NCBI GenBank assembly: GCA_029718625.1
Contig: CM056380.1
Coordinates: 113,012,818 to 113,076,817 of the forward strand
DNA: 64,000 nt
Direction: 5' to 3'
Origin: Synaphobranchus kaupii
Taxonomy: Eukaryota; Chordata; Actinopteri; Anguilliformes; Synaphobranchidae
Shown here: positions 55,729 to 64,000 of the stretch, piece after piece
How positions within the stretch are numbered: the stretch's first letter is position 1
How the letters are laid out: every line of letters begins with the position of its first letter
Position numbers and translations under genes: made by a program
The notes under the pieces: generated by a model
What the model saw: only the letters and a program-made list of their open reading frames with translations
Told to the model about the DNA's origin: nothing
The model's database searches: none

Positions 55729-57111
55729 TCGTATCGTGTGCCACATTTTGCGTACCTTTGGACCAAACAAACCAGTTAGGCACTAGGTTCTCTTTTTTCC
55801 CCCATTACAATTATACATTAACTTGGCTGTCTCATATTCACTGTAGTGTTAGTTTATAAACAATATAATTTTACAGAGACTATAAGAGTATAATGCAATT
55901 TAATTAATGATAAATGTTTTTTTAATCTTTTAGTCTGTTCTTACTGATTTTACACAGTATGTTGAAGTCAACATTATTACCTCAAATAATTTCACGTAGT
56001 GAGATGAAATGCAACAAGTTATTTCTCTTTTGAGAATGTTTTTCAGTAAAGTTGCCATATTCCACTGTATATTATAAAGTATATAATTAAATGTTTTTGT
56101 AACAAAAAAGACATTTATGGTGCCAATCTTTTTGATAGTCACAGAACAAGATAAGTGACTATCAAACAAATTTAAGGCTATAGATATAGCATTTTTATGG
56201 AGACACACTTTTTTAAAACAAATAATACATGAAAGATGCAGAATAAAAGTATTGTTTTTCCATAAAAATAAATCTTGATTATTATTACAAAAGTTGTTTT
56301 AAAAACAAACACATATTTGTGAACCACTTATTTTTTATTTGTGAACCAGTTAGGCTACATTTGTTTGTGAACCAGTTGCATTTGTCTGTTCGGTGGAGAT
56401 TTGTTTGTGAGTGAAAACATTTGTGAACCAATTATTTTGTTAGTAAGTTACGAAAAATGTTTGTGACTCATTTTATTTGTGGAAGGTTCACGCTATTTAT
56501 TTATTTACTAATGAGACAAGAATAGGCTACCCCCAAGTTGACGCTAGCTATTTTCCACAATAATTATTCTATCATTTCTACCATGGTGGCTCCGTAGCAG
56601 CTGGACGCTTCTACCTTGAGGAAACGGAAATCAGAACATGACACCATAAACTTTAAAATCGAGACCAATTACATTTTTTTGTAATTTTATGTTTAAAATC
56701 AGTCAGTAAAACGAATAACCATTTATTTCTGTTTATAAAACGGAAAACCACTGGCCAAAAAGTACACGTGCGTAAACAAATATATGACCACATAAGGAGA
56801 GGATGGTTAAACATAAGCCAGTTTTATCATATCTAACGAAAAGCGGATGAATGCACGTTTGTACTCCAGTCTGACCGACCTTTACGAGTGAGAACATCGG
56901 TGTAGCCTATATATGGACAAGCAGGCGAATTCATTCTATATACTCTAGTCATCTGCCGTTACCGGTTTTTATTCAGCACTCAATCAATCTCCTTGACCAT
57001 GAAATGGCTAAACTGAACATCGACTCGTACAGCAGGATGCCTAACCAGCTGGAGGCATTATTGTTAGGCTATTTGGCGTTCTGCTTCTCATGTCAATAAA
57101 CTTTGATTAAA
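55729..57111 (+). promoter_or_regulatory. Intergenic region and 5' flank of gene B, unit 2
   Basis: The counterpart of 27776-29123, with the same TATA-like tatatat (56908-56914) and the same short upstream frame ending one base before the start codon. No gene is recognised. Confidence 0.35.
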
Positions 57112-60100
57112 ATGAAGTTTGAACATGTCCTGGTTGAAACCGATGGCTTCGGAAGGTTTCAGATTATCATAGTATGCCTCGTCTTTGTGGCACGGCTTAC
57201 GCTACCTTTTCAGTTCTTAGTTCACAACTTCATCGCAGCCGCAATCGATCACCGCTGTGATATCGGCGGTGTGGTTGACGGGGAAGTCTTTGCGAATCTG
57301 ACCCAGGATCAGCGGCTAACCGTCAGTATTCCAGCAGAGAACGATGGGAGTCTGAGTTCTTGTAAAATGTTCAGGGAACCTCAGTTCCACCTGCTGTACA
57401 ACTCTTCCAACGCTACTGAGGTACCTACCGTCTCATGTCAATATGGATGGGTGTATGACACCAGCACCTTTTCTTCAACTTTAGCAACGGAGGTAATCCT
57501 CTTTTTGGTACATTTTGTGTGTGACTTGTCTTTAAAGGAGGCTAGTATCAGATAATGCCTGACATTTTCACAGATTTGTCAAATATGAGCTTAAAAATAT
57601 AGTCAAATGTCAAATAATGTCAAATATTTGTCCAGGTTTCCGAGAAAAATAAAAGCTTGTCAATCAGCACCATTAGGCTATTCACATAACGTATCCTTAC
57701 TGCTTTATAGGTCGTGTTACGTTTGGATACTTTCAATTATATTGCTATTCATACCCCTTTCATTTGCTATTATTGTCATGTTCATTGTTATTTGCTAGGC
57801 AATGGGACATATCAAGCATTTACATTACAGGGGTAAACAAGCTTTCTCAGAATTAAATAAAGCTAGTGAATTTTGACGCCAAATCATAAGGCTCTTAAAT
57901 TATTCATTTCACTTATTAAATAATCTGCCTGGTTAGATAGCATAAATAATAATTTAAAAAAACATTTTATCATAATTTAAACTGAGATTATTTAATATAG
58001 TTGCAATATATTTTAAATTTCTCTCTCTCAAAGTGGGACTTGGTTTGTGACAAGAGAAGCCTGAGTAAAGCTACTGCTACCATTTTCTTTGTTGGAGTGA
58101 TGATCGGTGCTGTGGTATTTGGCAGCCTCAGTGACAGGTAACCTTTCAATAGACAAAAATAAAATCAGTAAATTCTACTTACTTGTCTTTTTCCCCACTT
58201 TATTTGCTGTGTGAACCAGAGTGCCTTTGTCACTTTAACATTTTCATAATCATTTTAATTTTCACACAGTTTCTGCTGATTCATGGTGGATGTGTGTGTG
58301 TGCAATATTTCACATAAACATTGAGCATTAGAATGGTGTAGGCTAGTATAGTGTGGGCTAGTGAGATATTTGTGCATATAATGCTTAGAGAAGTGGGCGT
58401 GCAGCTTACAGATCCCAGTTGGAGAATCTATTTTAATCATGTATAAAACTCTTTATGGTGCGATCATAGAATTTTGTGTGTGTGTGTATGTGTGTGTGTG
58501 CATGTGCATGTGCATGTGTATGTGTGTGTGTGTGTGTGTGTGTGTTTGTGTGTGTGTCTAATAATAAAAATCTCCCAAATGCTACATTTCATGCTTGGCA
58601 CACGTGTGCATTATAACAGTTATACTTATACTTCTACTATCCTTAGACTACCTCAAACTGGCTTAACCATTCATGTTTGCAGATATGGCAGGAAGTCGAT
58701 GCTGTTGGTGTCCTATTTGTCAGGGATGGTCTTTGGACTGGCCAGCGCATTTTCATCCTCCTTCCTGATGTTCGCAATAATGAGGTTTTTCACTGGGTTC
58801 GGATTCACTGGGATCACCATTATTTCTAACGTCCTCAGTGAGTAGATCCACCTCTTTACACCGAATCCGTGTTTTAGTGCAGTTCCAAATGAAATGCTGT
58901 TAGCGTGTGAACCCTGTCAATCCACCACTGTCTTCTATCCATAAAATCCCAGGGAAAGGCCAACAAAAGAATACACATTTGAAACATTAGAGAAGGAAAA
59001 AGCACATTCGGAATTGCGTGTACAAAACTGTGCGTTGATATTGAAAAGTTGCAAATCGTGACCATTAATAAATGAAGGCAAATTAACAAAAAGGGATCCA
59101 ATGATGCAGACTGTTGTAGATATATACTGGGAATTGTGTTCAAAAACATGAAGAAGTACATTTGTTCTACGAGACTGGTGTGTAAGATATCTTGTATTTA
59201 GATTATGGTCTTTGAGAGAGCGACAATGTAATTGTATCAGGCAAGCTTGTTCATAATACATACAATATTACATGTTGCCTGCTCCTCTATCTCTATCTCT
59301 ATCTCTAACTCACTCACTCACTCACTCACTCACTCACTCACTCACTCACTCACTCACTCACTCACTAACTCACTCACTCACTCACTCACTCACCCACTAA
59401 CTCACTCACTCACTCACTCACTCACTCACTCACTCACTCACTCACTCACTAACTCACTCACTCACTAACTCACTCACTAACTCACTCACTCACTAACTCA
59501 CTCACTCACTCACTCGCAATCTAGGGTGTTGCTTCTCTGCGAGGAGTTTATTACCTTTGAGGATACTCAGAACAGGAAGTGGTTTAGGGCCCAGCATGGC
59601 TTAGGATAGCTTATGGTTCAATGGTTCATGGTTTCATTTTGGTGGGAAGTTTGAATGCCCATTTGGAACATTTAATTGAAATAATGCATTTAAAGTCTAA
59701 ATGTCTATAGTGATAATGTTTGGACTTAAGAATTTCCAAAAAAAACTATCACCGTATGTTGTTAAAAGCAGGAGCAAATTTTTCCTTTTATTGTGATGGT
59801 ATTCAGTATATTCATATTCATGTTTTGTGTCTTTTAAAAGAGGCTAAACCGATTCATATTTTATTCTTTTTTTATTTTTGTTTCCCATTTTCTCCCAATT
59901 TGGTAGCCAATTGAACCCCTATTCTAATTCAATCCCCCCATGTAGCAACTGCTAGAGAATCACCGCTACACAACCCCATCTGCCGGTGGTAGGAAAGAGG
60001 AAGCCACGTCCTCTTCAGGGCACGACTCCTCGTGCTCCTGACCGTGATTCCAACCCGCACAGGGCCGTTCTGTGCACAGCGATTCTCTCCCTGCTCAAAA

Positions 60101-63100
60101 TGCCTTTTACAATTAATATAAGTTAACAGAAGCTAACCTGACCTCTAAATGGTACAAAGTTAAACATAACACATATTTTTAAGCAAGATTACTTAGTTTT
60201 TATTAAAACATTTTTACAGTTTCAAAATAATAAAAAAGGAAAAAGGCACTGTGCAAAGGTTTGGGAACCCTTTTGGATTATTCTTTGTTAATTTTTAAAA
60301 CAATGATTACTCAGGCCCAGTTGATTTACTCGTTAGGGTTTCAATAGGTCAGGTGAATATAATTCCAGGGCTGAACTATGTATTCTGAAGTAACTCCATG
60401 TCTTCTAAAGCATCCGACTGCAGTGGCTGTATTTTCTGGTGGTACAACCATGGGTTCCTCTAGACAGTTGTCCAAGGATGTTAAAATCAATATAGTTCAC
60501 TTCCACCAACAAGGGGTAGGCTGAAAAAAACTCTCTCAATGTTTCAAACTACCTATTTCCACCATTGAAGTCAAGGCAAGATCTGGAAGACAAAGAACAA
60601 TCTCAGATAGAATGGTCCGAGACCTGGTGAGAAACTTTCAGAAGAACCCACACTGCAAAAGAGCTGCAAAAAAGAGTAGCAGACGCAGGTGTAGTTGTTC
60701 ACAGGACAACAATCCAATGTATAGGGCTGAGCCGAATGCCATTTTTTACACTTCAAAGCTTCGTTGGCAATTTTCCCTGAAGCTCCGAAGCTTCATTTTA
60801 ATAATAATCTATTAAAAATATATTTTTTGAAAACAATGTTACGATACGTCCAGTAGAGGGCGAGCTCACATCTATTTCAGTAATATGCGCATGAAGAAAG
60901 AAACAACAGTATTTTTGAAATGGAACAGAAGTTCAAGACATGAAACATAGGCCTAAATAAATTTAAAAGATAAATATAAGCCGCAGTCTTCACAGTTATG
61001 TGCAGGCCTATAAACTCTCAGACTTCACGTAGCCTACATACTGCGTATGGTATGGGGGAAAAAAAGCCTAAAGCCGAGTGTAGGCTATTCCCATATGCAA
61101 TATGCTTGACTCAGAACAGAACATGAACCAGAATTAAACAAATAATTAATCATGAAATGTAGCCTAATGCTAATGTCGCTAGGCTATTACTCTGACAAAG
61201 ATATATAAATTAGGCTACTTACATTTTTCAAATGGTTTGTCAAATTCGTAGTTCCATCATGGTATGCCAATTTCTACTGGCATATTTGGCATTCAACCTT
61301 TTTTGGATTGTCAGCGGTAATATTAAAATGTTTCCACAGAGCTGACTTCTTTGACAGCTTGTAACTTCACCTCAGGCTTTGGGCAACAGCGTAGCGAATG
61401 TAGAGACAAGTCACGGCTGAAGGCTGAACCACGCTAGCAGGCAGCGCATCCCTTGTATGTTCAATAAACTTCCAGGCAATTCAAAGCTCAATCAGTATAG
61501 AATAAACACATCCAGTAAACCATCCATTTTCGTCTTCTTTTTTGAGGGGGAAAAAATGTTTAGTTTTTTTTGTTGCTGTTGTTTTTTGAGGAAAAATAAC
61601 AAACTATTCGAATCTGAATTTAGGATCCAAATCCCAATCCAACGAACGAAGTTTCGGAGCTCCGAAGCATTCGGCTCAGCCCTACCAATGTACTTTAAAC
61701 AACAAAGAGCTACGTGGCAGAGTTGCCAGAAAGAAGCCTTAAAGCATCTGAAGTATGCAAAAAAAGGGTGGAGCATTTGTAGAGAAGAACACCTTGCAAA
61801 CTGTTAAGCATGGAGGTGGATCCATTATGCTTTGGGGTTGTGTGGCAGTGGGGGGCACAGGAAAGATTGTGCAGGTGGAAGGAAGAATGGATTCCACCAA
61901 ATATCATGAAATTCTAATGTTCGAAGGTCAGTCCAGGCATTGAAGTTGCAGAGAGGTTGGGTATTCCTGCAAGACAATGATCCAAAGCATACTTCGAAAT
62001 CAATCATGAAGTACCTCCAGGAAAGGAGGTAGGTTTTGGAATGGCCACCACAGTCCCCAGACTTGAATATTATTGAAAATCTGTGAAGAGATCTCAAACA
62101 TGCCGTGCCTGCAAGGAGGCCGAAGAATATTTCTGAGCTAGAGGTGTTCTGCCAGGAAGAATGGGGAAAAATTCCAAAAGCAAGAATTGAAAGACTGTTA
62201 GCTGGATACAGGGAGTGTTTTATATACAGGGAGTGTTATAGTTAACTGAAGTCCTAACTGACAGGGCCGTTTTCCTATTTTTATTATTTTGAAAATATTA
62301 AAAAGTTAAATAAAATGTAATCTTGCTTTAAAATTTGAACCTTAACCCTTAAAATTAGTACCAATTACATGTCAGGTTAGCTTCTGTTCACTTAGATATT
62401 AATTGTAAAAGGCATTTTGACCAGGGGTGCCCAAATTTTTTGCACCACACTGTACGATTCAAGTCATTATTCTAATTGACTGTTTTTAATTTTGACTTTG
62501 TTTTGACTTGTTGGTTGATTCCACCAGGTTACTGTTCGACTGCCCTATCAATGAATTCCGCAATTTCATCGCTGATTGTCATTTTTAATAATAATTATTA
62601 AATTAAATCACGTAAAATATATTTTGAATGTAGGTTAAGTGAGGGGTTCTAGCACACAATATTGCTTGTGTTCAGTATTCAGAGTGCTGAACATTTTAAA
62701 AAGGGCATTGACTGTCCCCGACAGGTGCTATTACCTGCTTTGAGTAATAGAAGAAATCACTACAAATAAATGTAAAATACGAACGTGTTACTATTGATCA
62801 AAACCTTGTATCTTGTGCTTGTACAGGTTTGGAGTGGGTTGACATTGAGCACAGGAAGTTGGCCGGAGTTATTAGCAGTTTCTCATGGACCTTTGGTAGC
62901 CTAATACTATCTGGAATCGCATATTTTGTGAATGACTGGCGGTGGTTGATCGTTGCCGTCACCTCCCCACTAGCCCTCTCCATCCTGTCTTGGAGGTAAC
63001 TTTTCAGGCCATTATTTTATAGTGCCTTTAATGCAATTATATGATTCATTTTGCCTTAAAATTCCCTGTAGGTGGATCCCAGAGTCTGCAAGGTGGTTGA

Positions 63101-63962
63101 TTGCAAATGGGAAGGTAGACAAGGCTCACTATTACTTGCAGATGTGTGCCAAAGTTAACAAGAGAGAGGGGTTTTCAGAAAAAATCAAGCCAGACGTAAG
63201 TACAGGTGCAAGATTTTTGCAATTGAAATTGTCAAAAGTTGCTTCATTCTAAAAAGCTTGCCAAAACATGCCTTTTAGGAGATGTTTACACACACCTGTT
63301 GGTCTCCACAGACACTGTCCAATATAGTTGTGTGGGAAAAAGGACAGAAGACCTACACCTATTTGGATCTGGTGAGAACCCCAAAGATGAGGAGGCTGGC
63401 TCTGCTAACTGGTATCATATGGTACTCATATCTCCCTATACTTATGGGCTTTAAATGATTGTGTTGAGATCATATAGTTCCTTACCGAAATTAATATAAT
63501 ATATTGGACTTTTGGGTGAAATAATGAAAAATATACGTCACGACAATGTACGATTAAAAAAGTAATTGCAGTAACCAAAAAACTAATAATTATTATTTTC
63601 CCATCTGTTGTGAAATGTGAAATCAGATTTTTGTTATATATTTCATTTCCCTTAATGGTTTGACATAAACTGTTGTTCCATGCCAGATTTTCCTGGGTTA
63701 AACTTAAACAGTGTACATGTACATTCCATGTTTTTTTTTTCCATTAGGTTTGGAATTGCCTTCACATTTTATGGAATCAGCTTCAACATTACAGGGTTTG
63801 GGATGAACATCTATTTAACCCAGTGTGTATATGCTACCATAGAGGTGCCTGCCTTACTGGCAGTCTATTACTTTCTGGATAAAATAGGCAGAAGACGTTT
63901 TCAGGTCTGGGCTCTGCTTGGAGTAGGACTCTGTCTGGCAGTAAACATATTTATCCCCAAAG
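57112..63962 (+). CDS. slc22a7: SLC22A7-like gene B, unit 2 (exons 1-7; continues past the window)
   Basis: Exons: 57112-57492, 58034-58137, 58683-58837, 62827-62995, 63072-63195, 63312-63421, 63748-63962. Sizes 381, 104, 155, 169, 124, 110 and 215 equal those of gene A. All junctions are GT/AG, and the frame is open for 1,258 bases (419 codons). It encodes segment 1, the extracellular loop with three sequons and conserved Cys, the intact YGRK motif (Gly164), WIPESARWL, and segments 7-8 with [10 protein letters not shown] and DKIGRR. Exons 8-10 lie to the right of the window. The exon 6 donor (gtactc) is weak beyond the GT. This is the only gene B copy here that can encode a whole carrier. 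The substrate is presumed to be organic anions by family membership. Confidence 0.88.
58474..58557. repeat. (GT)n microsatellite, gene B unit 2 intron 2
   Basis: Interrupted GT run, shorter than in unit 1. Confidence 0.95.
59307..59515. repeat. (ACTC)n microsatellite, gene B unit 2 intron 3
   Basis: About 210 bases. It lacks the pure (AACT)n block of unit 1. Confidence 0.95.
59867..60088 (-). mobile_element. SINE (reverse), gene B unit 2 intron 3
   Basis: Copy of 31905-32127, with the head missing. Confidence 0.7.
60089..62452 (+). mobile_element. Tc1-like element interrupted by hAT-like insertion, unit 2
   Basis: Copy of 32128-34518. Contains [12 protein letters not shown] and [11 protein letters not shown]; the second catalytic Asp context is better kept here (QDND) than in unit 1 (QHND). 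Frames are still broken. Confidence 0.85.
60722..61684. mobile_element. hAT-like non-autonomous element, complete, unit 2
   Basis: 963 bases. Terminal inverted repeats tagggctgagccgaatgc and gcattcggctcagcccta, flanked by the 8-base duplication ccaatgta (60714-60721 and 61685-61692). The 8-base duplication and repeat type indicate the hAT superfamily. No transposase. Confidence 0.88.
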
Positions 63963-64000
63963 GTAACCACTATTCCTGCACATAGTGGAAGTTTTTTTTC

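Larger units (their letters stand above)
35250..63179 (+). repeat. Tandem segmental duplication, unit 2
   Basis: Second copy of the block. It starts at the minisatellite that replaces the end of exon 5 of the truncated gene B. Homology to unit 1 ends in exon 5 of its own gene B near 63179, after which the gene continues normally. Differences from unit 1 seen by eye are substitutions, short indels, microsatellite length changes, one micro-inversion in an LTR and one large deletion. These argue for two real, diverged copies rather than one sequence assembled twice, though divergent haplotypes joined end to end cannot be excluded from sequence alone. Confidence 0.95.

Overview
The window is a piece of a ray-finned fish (teleost) nuclear genome. 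The evidence is vertebrate-style genes split into short exons with GT/AG introns, and a repeat load typical of teleosts: Tc1/mariner elements, tRNA-derived SINEs ending in the common fish LINE-like tail, a Gmr1-type and a chromodomain Ty3/gypsy element, CR1- and I/Nimb-like LINEs, fold-back MITEs, and long microsatellites. The species cannot be named from sequence alone.

The backbone is a tandem segmental duplication of about 28 kb. Unit 1 covers about 360-35249 and unit 2 about 35250-63179. Each unit runs in the same order: a 41-bp minisatellite, a long CT-rich hexamer tract, a CR1-like LINE remnant carrying a SINE, transporter gene A (10 exons), paired Tc1 elements, then transporter gene B. 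Both genes lie on the + strand and belong to the SLC22 organic-anion transporter family, closest by eye to SLC22A7/OAT2. Gene A is intact in both units (11206-24999 and 39200-52954; 537 codons each, exon sizes and phases matching the family). Gene B is cut off inside exon 5 in unit 1 (29124-35268), where it runs into the minisatellite. In unit 2 (57112 to beyond the window) it reads cleanly through exon 7. A third exon-5 fragment at 252-359, joined to the same minisatellite, shows that the array once had, or still has, another unit to the left.

Region by region: 1-251 LTR-like sequence; 252-1062 exon fragment, minisatellite and CT tract; 1063-9382 a block missing from unit 2, holding a retroviral gag-like relic, a Gmr1-like element (integrase before reverse transcriptase) and an I/Nimb-like LINE; 9113-10770 CR1-like LINE on the minus strand; 11206-24999 gene A, with a minus-strand chromodomain gypsy element in intron 2, a Tc1 element in intron 5, SINEs in introns 6 and 7 and nested MITEs in intron 8; 25805-27266 two Tc1 elements sharing one TA; 29124-35268 truncated gene B, whose intron 3 holds a SINE and a Tc1 element interrupted by a hAT-like element. 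Unit 2 repeats this without the 8.3-kb block.

The transporters would act as plasma-membrane carriers for organic anions. The two units have diverged by small lesions: a 37-bp micro-inversion in one LTR, a nonsense change or frameshifts in the gypsy pol, microsatellite changes, and amino-acid changes at conserved transporter positions, mostly in unit 1. The second half of exon 1 is nearly identical between genes A and B although the rest of these genes differs, which points to gene conversion over the extracellular loop.
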